Positions 1 to 11,706 of a stretch of 64,000 bases of DNA are shown one piece after another. The notes under the pieces are model-generated. The model had not been told where the DNA came from. It ran no database searches and saw only the letters and a program-made list of their open reading frames with translations. Every line of letters starts with the position of its first letter. The first letter of the stretch is position 1. Position numbers and translations under genes: made by a program. This DNA comes from Rusavskia elegans (lineage: Eukaryota > Ascomycota > Lecanoromycetes > Teloschistales > Teloschistaceae): the NCBI GenBank assembly GCA_011316305.1, contig SAUG01000069.1, positions 1-64,000 of the forward strand. Direction: 5' to 3'.

Positions 1-2340
1 AATAATATATTTAAACCGTTTCTCGATAATTTTATAGTTATTTACCTCGATAATATTTTAATCTATTTAAAGAACGAGGAGGAACATATATAGTATATTA
101 AAGCTATTATAGAAATATTCGAAAAGAATTAACTATTCGCGAAATCTTCGAAATATCTATTTTTTTAGAAGTATATTAAATTCTGCGGGTATATTATCGG
201 TAATAGAAAAGTCCGTATAAATATAGTAAAGATAAAAGCTTTTAGAATCTAGCCGCTACTATAAACGGTATATAATATATAGTCTTTTTTAAAATTATAT
301 ACCTATTACCGGAAATTTATAGAGGATTTTATTTTAATATACGGACTTTTCTATAAGTTAATCTAGAGTTTAGAAAGTAAAAAGTATAAACTAATTCGAA
401 TAAATTTCTCTATTTAAAATATATATAAACTAATTAAAAATATTATAATAAACGATAAAATACTTATTTAACTCGATATAATTCTATTTTTTATTATCGA
501 AATAGATACTTCCGATTTTAAATAGGGCGTTGTTTTCTATTAGATTAATACCGATAGTATTAAGTAACCTATTACTTTCGAAAACAAGGTATTTATATCT
601 ATAGAACGTAACTACGCTATCTATAAACGAGAGCTTTTTACTATTAAAGTATTTCTACGGCGATAGTATTACTATATCGAAAACGGAATAACTATAATTA
701 TTAGGACGGATTATATAGATTTATAATATTTTAAAACTACTACTAAACTTTCTAAAAGGCTCGCTCGCTAGCTCGCAGAATTCAGGAAGTATAAACTCGA
801 TATTAAATATAAGCCGGGTAGTAAAATAACAGTAGCGGATATTTTAAACCGAAAAAAAAACTTCTATTTATTTACCGGCGAAATTAATAATTATATAATT
901 TTATTTAACGATACTATCCGAGTTTATATAGAATCTAGAACCCTATTTAACGATCCGGAAATAAAGATTACTTTAAAAAAATACGAATATTATCTCCGAG
1001 TTAAAAATAATATAGTATAGTACCGAGACTCGCTATAGAATAGTTAGATACTCTATATTCTAGTATAGATTTATACGAAACTCCTGGACTATATCTATAA
1101 ATAATATAGTTACTATTAGTACGAAATAATAATAGATATTATTTATATAAAATAATAGTAGCCCGAGATGAAAAAAGATATTAAATATTATATTAAATAC
1201 TATCTTGAATATCAGTTTACTACTATTTCTCGCGATATTAAACGAGATATAATATATTCTTCTAGTACCTAAAAAAATAGATTAAATTCTTTTAAATACT
1301 AGAGATTCGATTTTATCGGTCCTTTACTAGAAACTAACTAAGGTAATAAATAGATTATAACTGCGATTAACTACGTTACTAGATAGTCTATAGTTTAGTC
1401 GCTTCTAAATATAATAATAGAGGTACTAGCCGAATTTATTATTTATTAAATCTACTATAATTACAGCTTTCCGAAGGAAATTATTACTAATTAAAGTATA
1501 AACCTTTAGGTTCTAGCTATAGATAAGGTATACCGCCTACTAGAAGTTAAATATCGAGGTATAACGCTTTATTATCTATAAATAAATAGCGCTATTAAAA
1601 GGTTTAACGGAATTTTTAGGAAAATATTTACTAAATACTATATCGGATAGCCGAAAAAAACTTAGAATCTTTATTTAAACTAAGTTCTATTTACTATATA
1701 TATTCGTATATATATAACTACTAAATTTTTATCTTTCTATTTATTTTATAGTATTAACCCGACGCTATCGACTAATACTTCTAGCTTTTTTCCGGAAAAA
1801 TATAATAAAAGAATCGATTCTATACCGTTTCTTTCGCGCGATTAAACTAAAGTATTTAAAGATATAATAGTATAAATAAAGATAAATAAAAAAATATAAA
1901 ACGCGAAGGTAAAAGATAATATTTTTATTAAAAGGAATATAATTTTAATTAAAATTAAATAATTTTAAAAGTTTTAAATTAACTAGTATAGTCTATATAA
2001 GGTTATTTAAACTAAAATTTTAAGTATTTATATTCTAAAACCTTTTAGTAAATCCGCTAATAAATACCTAATTAGTAGAAATTATATAAAGAAATATTAT
2101 ATAGAAAAAAAAATTATTATTAGATAGAAAATACCTCGTAGGCGTAGAAGACTAAAGAAAATTACTATAGAGCAACCTCCGCTAGGCGAAAAGCGTAAGC
2201 GAAGAAGACCTTATAAGCTAAAGCTAGGGGAAAACCTAGATAATAATTATTTATCTAAATTTAGGCTTATATCTAAAAATAATCTCTATAAAAAAAACGA
2301 TAATAAAATATAAACCTCTAGAAAGGAAAAAGATTAATTA
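1..2340 (+). pseudogene. Ty3/gypsy pol remnant (RT end, RNase H, integrase), RIP-degraded
   Basis: This is the 3' half of a gypsy-type polyprotein whose 5' part lies outside the window. Reading C-to-T and G-to-A changes back, frame 1 shows the reverse transcriptase YLDD box as YLDN at 43-54, followed by LIY. An RNase H domain follows at about 490-700 (TSDF start, then a FENKVF-like stretch and the ERNYAI motif). An integrase zinc-binding region lies at about 1080-1220 and the integrase core (FDFIGPL, then the PQ.NGAIERFNG end) at about 1290-1640. A basic tail at about 2130-2230 contains an AT-hook-like RKR stretch. In-frame TAA/TAG codons sit where Gln or Trp codons are expected. No LTR was found at its 3' end. 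It differs in sequence from family A (4344-11534). Confidence 0.85.
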
Positions 2341-4338
2341 GATTTTTAATTTTATTTATTATTTTATATATTTATATACGTTAAAATATACTTTAATTCT
2401 AAATTAGATACGACGTCTTTACCCTTTATTTATTTTAAAAAAAAGTTATTTTCTTTAATTTCCCGTAGAGTAAAGAGTAAATAAAGATATAAATAATCCT
2501 AAAATAATACTAAAGCGGAGCTTTTTACTAGCTTACGGAATTATATTTAATAAAGATTTAATAATAATTTTAGGTACGGTCTTTTATTCTAGGATATATA
2601 CGATATATATTTCTTAATTAAAAGAATTTAAATTAAAAGTTCGGAAAATTAGACCCCTTTATACTCTAGTATAAAGCGGAGATATAATAGAGCCGCCTTT
2701 TATAATATAATTATTATACCTTAAATATAGCTACGCCGAAGTCTAAATAACTATCTACTACTTTTTAGTTTTAGTATATCTACCGCCTTCGATAGAGCCG
2801 AAACTCCTATTAAAAACTAGAGCGATTCTTATTAGTAAAATCGAAGTCTATATATTCGCGTTCTCTTTTATTTTAGATCGGTCTATTTAACGTTAAGCCG
2901 CTATATATTATATCTTAAAGGTACGTATATAGCGGGCCTTATAATAAACCGCGCGGGTATTAGTAGGAGCAACCGGTAAAGATAGTATACTTTCTAGACC
3001 CGAAGGCGCTAAAAAGAAAGAAAATAATTTCTAAAAAGATATAGGGCCGAGCTAAGAATCTAATTATATATAATCGGTATTTAATAAAAGTATATAGCTA
3101 AACGAATTCGTAGCCTTTAATATATATAATAGAGATTTAACTAATAGATAACTATTAGCTTTTCCTTTTTTAACTATATTCGCTAATAAAGTCTCGGTTT
3201 AGATTATAAAAAGTTTATCTTCGTATCCAAGTCTATTAGAGTTATTAATAATAGACTAGAAAAGTAAAGCTAGAAGATTAAAGTTCCTATTACTCTATAG
3301 AAAATCGGGCGGAAAAACGTTACGGTCTATAATTCGCTTTAATAATAATCGACGCAGCTATAATAGAATAGGAGAAAGTAATATAAAGTTATCGCCTATA
3401 TAGTTTCTAATTCTCGTACCCGTTTATTTTCTAAAAGATTACGGGATCTATATCCGTAATAGAAACCTTATATCGACTATAGATTACGATCTATATAAAA
3501 ATAAATATAAATATTTACTTTAACGATATTTCTATAAATAGTTATTATATATACTTCAAATTTTCTATTATATATTAATATAGTATACGAAGGGACGAGT
3601 AATATCGCTAGTATAAAAGCTATAAGGTTTACTCGCTTAAATTTTATATAACTAGAATAAAATTAGTCGTTTAAAGGGAAATAGGTTATATATACCAAAA
3701 AAACGATTTATTTATATAAAAATAGTATTAAGCTTTTATAAATATATAATCTAGATAAATCAACTAAATTTACCGAAATATTCTATACGAATTTCGATAT
3801 TTTAGCGCTAGAAATTATTAGAAAAGGTAATACTTCCCGAAATAAATTAATAAAACTACTAATATAAGCGATACCTTTATTAAATAGCCTAATTTATAGT
3901 ATCTATTACTGTATAAAAATAGTAATTACTTCTATAAATAATAATTACTATTTTACTAGTTCGCTATCTATTATTCTATAAGGATTTTATAATAATTCTA
4001 ACCGCTGCCAGATTAGATATAATATACTATAATAGTTATTATTACTGCTATTAGAGCAGATAATTAATAATATTATTAAAAGAAAAAGTTCCGAAAGTTA
4101 AAAAGTTCGAGATTATAGTAGTCGATAGCGAGTTCCTACTAATAAATTTATTTACTTCTATATAAATTATACGAAGGTAAACTTTTACTCTTCGCTTTAC
4201 TTTACTCGTTATTACTAGTTATAGTTTTATTTCTATTATTATTTAGTTTTAGAGAATATTTACTTCCTCCTATATTTTATTTAGGAAGAGGAAAGTATAG
4301 TAGTTAGAATTTTAAATTATATAAACGGTTTAAAGGAT
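2341..4338. other. RIP-degraded AT-rich block of unknown origin
   Basis: About 2 kb with the same CpA/TpG depletion as its surroundings. It matches neither family A nor family B as far as I can see, and no RT, integrase or transposase motif was recognised on either strand. Parts of the + strand read fairly openly if TAA/TAG are taken as former Gln/Trp codons (about 2820-4000). It could therefore be a decayed transposon ORF or a duplicated host gene. It is interrupted on the right by the family A insertion. Confidence 0.5.
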
Positions 4339-4343
4339 TATAG

Positions 4344-4815
4344 TGTTATAAATACGCGCGGCGTAACTTCGGGAACGTAGTAGTATTTAGTATAGTATCA
4401 GAACTTCTTATTACGCCTAGATAGGTAGGAAGGATTTAGTATTATTATTTTAGTTATTTTAGTAAATAAGGTACCTAAAGAAAGATATTTTAGTTATTTT
4501 AATAAATAAAATATCTAAAAAGAGATATTTTAGTTATTTTAGTAAGTAAAGTACCTAAAAAAAGATATCTTAGTTATTTTAGTAAATAAAGTACCTAAAG
4601 AAAGAAGGATCTTATTATCTATATAGATTCTAAACTCGACGCCCTTATAGCTTATATTTAATTTATTAGTTATCGCTATATACTATTCTAGTAATTAAAC
4701 TAATTTATTTTTATATTAATTTAAAGTAATTACCTATTATACCTCCGTTTATAGATATACTAATAAATCTAACTAACTTTTAAAAATACTAGGACTTCTA
4801 GGTAATTCTATAATA
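4344..4815 (+). repeat. Family A 5' LTR
   Basis: A 472-bp LTR starting TGTTATAAATACGCGCGG and ending CTATAATA. It is the same length as the copy at 11063-11534 and the inverted copy at 8810-9281, and it contains the 40-bp tandem repeats at about 4447-4606. Confidence 0.9.
4447..4606 (+). repeat. 40-bp tandem repeats inside the family A LTR
   Basis: About four units built around TTTTAGTTATTTTAGTAAAT followed by GGTACCTAAAGAAAGATA. Unit starts can be phased at 4484, 4524 and 4564, so the period is 40 bp. The same array recurs in the other two family A LTRs, so it is part of the LTR and may be a U3 enhancer-like array. That role is inferred. Confidence 0.85.
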
Positions 4816-4879
4816 TTTTAAATATCTTTAGAATATCTGTTATAGGTTAATATAATATCTCTACTTTAAATAATTCTAG

Positions 4880-6060
4880 CTCTATAGTAAAGTAGTCCGA
4901 AATTAAAAGAAAGGAAATCTAAATAAAAGATAATAGTAGTAATAAAAAAGATAGTATTCCTACTACTAACTACCGGTTATATAGTATTAAAGTTAATAAA
5001 TCTAATAAATACTATAGAGATTATAATAAACTAGAAGACTAGTTTATATAATTAGAAATTTACTTTATATTCTATCTAATACCTGAAAAAAAAAAAACCT
5101 TCTTCGCCGTATCCTATTTTCGAGGACGAGCCTAATACTAGATAAAACCTATCCTTCGCTAATATATAGATAATAACGAAGATAATAATAATATCTTTAT
5201 AAAGTTTATAAAGTTTAAGAAAGCTATTTATAATATTTTTAGAATCTTAAATAAAATACTAATTACTAAACGCCTTATTTAATATCTTTAGTAGAAGACT
5301 GCTGTATTAGAATATACCGTAAGATTCCAAGAATAGATACTACTAACGGAATAGAATAACGACGCCCTATATATAATATACCGAAAAGGACTTAAGAAAT
5401 AAATAAAGGATAAACTAATACGCGATAGTCGAATATATAAAACCTTAGATAATCTAATTAAAATATCTATCGACCTCGATAATAAGCTATATAAAAGAGA
5501 TATAGAAAAACGCTATAATAATAGACCGCGAAATAACGCTAGATATTATATAGGTAAACTATATAGAAGATAGCTACTAAATAAAAGGACCGGAGATAGC
5601 TACTATAGACCTATACTAATAGAACTAGACTCGATATAATAGTAACGTAAAAGGAAGAATTCTAGAAATAATAAAAGGAATAAAAATCCTAAAACGTACT
5701 ATAATTATAGTAAACTAGACTATTTCGTAAAAAAATATTAATTAAATAAAGTATAGTAATAACAGCTTAACGCTATATTAAAGAAAGAATCTAAAAATTA
5801 GTAAAAAATAATTTTAGAAGACGAAGACCGAAACTTTAAACTCTAGAAAACTAGTTTAGATAAAAAATTTATATTTATAAAAAATAATAAAGTACTATAG
5901 GATGCTATAAATAATAACGCTTCGCTATAAATATTAACTAAACCTAGTCTAGTATAGAAAAAGTTTTTTAGGAATTCTAAAAAAGAATATACTTTTAAAT
6001 AGATATCTATCCTAGAAGAAATATAATTTACTATTATAAAAAGACTAAAAACTCTTTACC
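4880..6060 (+). pseudogene. Family A gag remnant with CCHC zinc knuckle
   Basis: The region between the 5' LTR and pol reads as a degraded Gag. At 5698-5739 the codons TAC..TAT....TAT....TAT fall at C-x2-C-x4-H-x4-C spacing, as expected if TGC/TGT and CAT codons were RIP-mutated to TAC/TAT (reads YYNYSKLDYFVKKY). Many in-frame TAA/TAG codons are present and no intact start was identified, so the boundaries are approximate. Confidence 0.7.
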
Positions 6061-7399
6061 CCGGAATAATAAATAATAAAGAGCTAGTAAAAGAACGATT
6101 TAAAGATATCTATAAAGGATTTAAAGCCGTTTATAAAATAAATATTAATAATAAATATCTATAGAACGACTAGTAGGATTAAAAAGTAAATAATATTATT
6201 AATATATTAAAAAAGGAACTAGGAAGTAACGCCTCTAAAAATAAAATTATTCCTAAACCGATAATATAAAAAATAAACGTAATAATAGGAAATTAATACG
6301 TACTATTTAGCAAGACTATATACTATAATAACGATTATATAACCTATAAATTAGAAAAATAAAGAGCCGGGTAGTATCTATTAAAACTATACCGATAAAC
6401 TCCGGCAACGCCTATTAAAATCGGAAGTTATAATATTTATAAATATTCTATATATATTATATATAATAGATATAAATACTAGAAAGAATAGTAAAAAAGA
6501 AAAAATAAAATTCTTAACTAGAATCTCTATAGATATATTTCGTAAGTAAACTATAAAAATAAAAAATATAAAAGCTTTAAAAATAATTTAGAAAAAAATA
6601 GAATTTTATAGTAATAGGTATACTACGAACGTATAATTTTATAATTCGGAAAAAATAATTAAATTTAGCTAGCTATATATATATACTTGAGATTAAAATA
6701 ATCGTTAATACCGATAACGGACTATAAAAGGTTAAAATATTTATTAATTTAAATATAACCGGAAATTTTATATTAGAGAATTTAGCTAAAAAAAAAGAGT
6801 TTCTTTAAACTAAAAAAAAGGATCTATATAACTTAATAGTTATTAATAGAAATAAAATACTAGAAAGAAATAGGAAAATTATAAAAAAAATAATACTATT
6901 CTAAATAATAATTAACTAGTATTAAAAGGAATTTTAGTTTAATATTATTCGGATAGCCAGCTATAATATCGTATTTTAAATACTTTAATTAAAAGATTAT
7001 AATCTAGTAATCGATTAAAAGAAAAGAGTATTTAGCTTTAAATAATATTCCTATATAGGGAGTATCTAGTCTATACTAAAGTAGTATTCTCGGATAGATA
7101 AAAAGTAGAATATAAAGCGCGAACTCGTAACTTTAAAAAAGGACGACTAAAAACTATTTAGATCTAATTTATTCGATACTAGTAGAGGTTAGCTAGATTA
7201 ATAAAATAGAAATAGAAAAAAAAATTACGAATCTTTTAAAAACCCTATACTATCTAATAAAAAGTTAAAAGAAAATCTATTAGAAAGGATTCCGGGTAAA
7301 TATAAAAACTAGATAAACTTATTTCGGGAAAAGGTAATTATTAAAATACTATCTAAATATTAAATATAGAATTATAAAATAAAATTCAAACTAGGTAAA

Positions 7400-8720
7400 T
7401 AATCTATATTTAGACCTATCTATCTATTATCTATAACGGAGCTAAAAATATTCTGTAATTACCTAGATAAGAATATAAAAAAGGGATTTATTAGGAAATC
7501 TTAATTACTAGTAGAATATCCGATTCTCTTTATATTTAAAAAGAATAGAATATTCCGCTTATATATCGATTACCGAAAGCTAAATAATATTACGATTTAA
7601 AACCGATATTTACTATTAAATATTAGCGAATTCTAAAATAGACTTTCTAGAATAAAATATTTTACTAAATTCGACTTTCGAGGAATATATAACTTTATAT
7701 AAATAAAAGCCGGAAAAAAATAGAAAATAGCTTTCCGAATATAATATAATTATTATAAATATATAGTAATATCGTTTAGGCTTATAAATATCCCGGTAAT
7801 ATATTAGGATATAATTAATAACGTATTTAAAAAATATCTAGATATATTTATTATCGCCTACTTCGATAATATTTTAGTTTTCTTTAAGATATTTAAAGAA
7901 TATATATAATATATTAGTAAAGTTTTCGAATATCTAAAAAAGAAAGATTTACGCTTTAAACTAGAAAAATATAAATTCTATAAAAAAGAAATCGACTTTC
8001 TAGAATTTATTATAGGACGAAACGGACTACGTATTAATTCTAATAAACTAAAAGCTATTATAGAATAAAAGATTCTAATAAATATTAAGGAAGTCTAAAG
8101 TTTCTTTAGATTTATAAACTATAATTAAAAGTTTATAAAAAACTATTTTAAGAGAGCTTTTATTTTTATAGCTTTAATAAAAGATACCGTCGAATAATAA
8201 TAGAGAGAAAGAGAATAATAAATATATAAAGATTTTAAAAAGGAATATATAAAAGACCTAATATTTAAAATATTCGATTTAACTAAATTATTATAAATAG
8301 AAATAGATTCGTTAGATCTAGCTATAGATATATACCTTCTATAAAAATACGATAGTAGATAGTACCTAGTAGTATATATATTCAGAAAATTATCGCTAGT
8401 AGAACAGAATTATAATATCTATAATAAGGAACTACTAGCTATAGTAGTAGTACTAGAATAATAAAAAGTATACGTCGAAAAATTACTAGAATTAATAATT
8501 TTTATAGACTATAAAAATCTTCTATATTTTATAATAATAAAATAACTTAATAGAAAATAAATATAATAGTCTAAACTCTTCGGTTTATATAAATTTAAAA
8601 TATACTATATTCTAGGTAAAGAAAATAAAAGAGCAGATACTTTAAATCGAAGAAATAATTATATAAAAATAAAAAAAGTTTTTAGTAATAGTATTTTTAA
8701 AATTAATAAAGATAGATTAC
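7400..8720 (+). pseudogene. Family A reverse transcriptase and RNase H remnant
   Basis: The degraded reading shows RLYIDYRKLNNIT at about 7555-7595, then FTKFDFRGIYN at about 7660-7695. The catalytic YFDD box survives as YFDNILVF near 7860-7885. An RNase H-like stretch with RKLS and EQNYNIYNKELLAIV lies at about 8370-8450. The region ends in a KENKRADTLNRR segment near 8620-8660. RT precedes integrase, as in gypsy elements. Stops at former Gln/Trp codons make it non-functional. Confidence 0.85.
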
Positions 8721-8809
8721 TATCTATAAACTAGTATAAACTTAGTATAATACTGCGTATATTTAGAGACGACTAGAAATAATTTTCTATTAAGAAAGGA
8801 AAACTATAA

Positions 8810-9281
8810 TATTATAGGACTACCTGGAAGTCCTGGTATCTCCAAAGGTTAGTTGGATTTATTAGTATATCTATAAACGGAGATATAACGGGTAATTATT
8901 TTAAATTAATATAAAAATAAATTAGTTTGATTACTAGAATAGTATATAGTAATAACTAATAAATTAAATATAAATTATAAAAGCGCCGAGTTCGGGATCT
9001 ATATAAATAATAAAATCCTCTTTTCTTTAGATACTTTACCCGCTAAAATAACTAAAATATCTTTCTTTAGGTATTTTATTTATTAAAATAACTAAGATAT
9101 TTTTCCTTAGGTACTTTATTTATTAAAATAACTAAAATATCTTTCCTTAAATACTTTATTTATTAAAATAACTAAAATAATAATTCTAAGTCTTTCTTAT
9201 CTATTTAGGCGTAATAAGGAGTTCCGATACTATACTAAATATTACTACGTTCCCGAAATCACGCCGCGCGTGCTTATAATA
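8810..9281 (-). repeat. Inverted solo LTR of family A inside family A
   Basis: The reverse complement of the 472-bp family A LTR, with the same length and the 40-bp repeats read on the opposite strand. It is flanked by a perfect 5-bp TSD, TATAA, at 8805-8809 and 9282-9286. It interrupts pol between RNase H and integrase. A single LTR with its own TSD implies a separate insertion followed by LTR-LTR recombination. Confidence 0.9.
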
Positions 9282-9429
9282 TATAAGTATTAGATAATAA
9301 AATTAACGAGTATAATAAAGAGTATTATAATAGAATATTATAAAAACATCTAGGCGTAATAAAGATAATATAATTTTTATAATAATATTACCAGTTTCCT
9401 AATATAAGATAATATATTAAAATATATAT

Positions 9430-10520
9430 TAAAAAATATTTTAGTTATTAATAAAATAAATATAGTATATATACTCGTTATAGAGAGATTTAATATTAGA
9501 AATTACCGGATTTACTATAGAAGAAAGTTATATTAGACTTTATTATTAAGTTCCTAAAATCGAAAGACCTGATAATAAATATAGAATATAATTCTATACT
9601 TAATATAGTAGATAGACTTACGAAATATATCTATATAATTCTAACTAGAAAAGATTTTATAGTAGAATAATTTAGATTTATTATCCTAAATCGATTATTT
9701 CGATACTATAGATTACTAGAAGTACTTATAAGTAATAGAAATAAACTTTTTACTTCGAATAATTAGAAAACCCTTATCTTTCTATTTAGTATTAATCTAA
9801 AAATATTAATAGCTTTTTATCCGATAATAAATAGATAGATAGAATATATTAATTAGATATTCGAATAGTACCTGAAATATTATATTAATAACGCCTAGAA
9901 TAATTAGATTTCGCTTTTATTAATAGTATAACTAGCGCTTAATATAAAGGAATTAAATATAATAAAAGAAATACCGTTCTACGCCGATAATAGAAGAAAT
10001 CCGAATTTATTTAGGTAATTACTATCTTATAAGTTAGCGGAATTAGTAATTTAGAAAGTCGATATTTAGAAAAGAATCTATAGAAATATCCTAAAGATAT
10101 AGAAATAATCGGATAACTATTAAAATAAAAAATAAAAAATAGTACTTTAGCTAAAGAAAGGGAATAAAGTATACCTTTTTATAAAAAATCTAAAAATAAG
10201 AACTCTAAATAAGAAACTTAACTATATTAAAGTCGGACTATTTTTAATTAAATAGAATAAAGGACTTTAAAATTTTAAATTTAATCTACCTAGAGATACT
10301 AAAGTATACCCGGTATTCTATATATTTCTTTTAGAACTAACCGATCCCGGAATACCGTTATAATAGATATTTAACTTTAAAATATAAGTGGAAGATACTT
10401 TTATAGTCGAAAAGATTTTATAATAGAAAGGTTAGAACTATTTAATTAAATAGAAAGATTATCCTACTTTAGAAAATATTTAGGAATTTAAAGAATACTT
10501 AGTAAACTATTAGAAAACTC
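9430..10520 (+). pseudogene. Family A integrase remnant
   Basis: Downstream of the inverted solo LTR the frame resumes with an integrase-like sequence. It includes a KLPDLLQKK segment near 9505-9530, an NIVDRLTKY stretch near 9605-9630 and an SNRNKLFTS stretch near 9730-9760 (catalytic Asp read as Asn after RIP). An INRQIEYINQIFEQYLKYY-type end follows near 9820-9880. A chromodomain-like C-terminus cannot be judged. It is degraded by in-frame stops. Confidence 0.75.
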
Positions 10521-11062
10521 TATAATAGTTCTACTAAAAAGAGTTAAAGAAGTTATTAACTAGCTAAAATTACTAGGAAATACGATCTATTCGGAAGCTA
10601 TATTAATAAAAAAATTAAAATCTATAGAAAAAAACGGATCCGCGGTACTCTTACGTTTTAATATTTTAAGATTTTATAGTTTACTATTAACTATAATACG
10701 CTGCTCCTTTTTAATATAATCTAATTAATAAAGTAAATACTATTACTTTATATATATTTTATATAATTCTTTCTTTAGTTTTTTATATTTATTTTCTAAA
10801 CGACGCTAGCGTATAGTATCTAACGGAATAAAGTTATAAAGACAGGCTTATATAATATATTTAACGTATTTCTCGGAACTATCGCTAATATAATATAGCT
10901 TTCCTAACTAGAAATAATTCCGATAAAAACGTATAGCTAATATACTAATATCTAATAATACGACTTTATTAAAATACTCTTTAGTTAATAGTTTCTTTTA
11001 TTTATCTATAAGAGGAAGGAATAAGAGATTTTTAAAATAAAAATTCTAAAGAGGAAACCTAG

Positions 11063-11534
11063 TATTATAAATACGCGCGGTATAATTTTAGGAATATAGT
11101 AGTATTTAGTATAGTACCGGAACTCCTTATTACGCCTAGATAGATAGAAAGGACTTAGTATTATTATTTTAGTTATTTTAATAAATAAGGTACCTAAAAA
11201 GAGATATTTTAGTTATTTTAGTAAATAAAGTATCTAAAGAGAGATATTTTAGTTATTTTAGTAAATAAAGTACTTAAAGAAAGATATTTTAGTTATTTTA
11301 GTAAGTAAGGTATTTAAAGAAAGGAGGATTTTATTATCTATATAGATCCTAAACTCGACGCCTTTATAGCTTATATTTAATTTATTAGTTATCGCTATAT
11401 ACTGCTCTAGTAATTAAACTAACTTATTTTTATATTAATTTAAAGTAATTACCCGTTATACCTCCGTTTATAGATATACTAATAAGTCTAATCAATTTTT
11501 AGAAATACCAGGATCTTTAGATAGTCCTATAATA
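11063..11534 (+). repeat. Family A 3' LTR
   Basis: A 472-bp direct copy of the 5' LTR. It begins TATTATAAATACGCGCGG (TG changed to TA) and ends CCTATAATA, followed by the TSD TATAG. Confidence 0.9.
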
Positions 11535-11539
11535 TATAG

Positions 11540-11706
11540 AATATATATCTGAATTATATAGTTATATACGAACTGGAATATTAACTAATCCGGTCGCTAA
11601 TTATAAAAGCGGGTATAGAAGCAGATATAGATCTAGCGTGGAAATACTTATATATATAAACGCTTTACTTTTCTATAATTATAGGAAATCAGCTTGGAAT
11701 TCTACA
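11540..11706. other. Short non-repeat spacer between families A and B
   Basis: About 167 bp that match neither LTR family. Compared with the flanks it keeps more CA and TG dinucleotides (for example near 11688-11708), so it looks less RIP-mutated. It ends where the truncated family B LTR begins. No gene is seen. Confidence 0.5.

Larger units (their letters stand above)
4344..11534 (+). mobile_element. Family A: full-length Ty3/gypsy LTR retrotransposon, RIP-inactivated
   Basis: Direct LTRs of 472 bp (4344-4815 and 11063-11534) bound a gag-pol interior. The element is flanked by a perfect 5-bp TSD, TATAG, at 4339-4343 and 11535-11539. The left LTR starts with TG; the other termini read TA where TG or CA is expected, as RIP would produce. 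The domain order is gag with a CCHC knuckle, then RT, RNase H and integrase, which is the gypsy order. An inverted solo LTR of the same family (8810-9281) lies between RNase H and integrase. Without it the element would be about 6.7 kb. A purine-rich stretch at 11048-11059 just before the 3' LTR is a likely polypurine tract. Confidence 0.9.
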
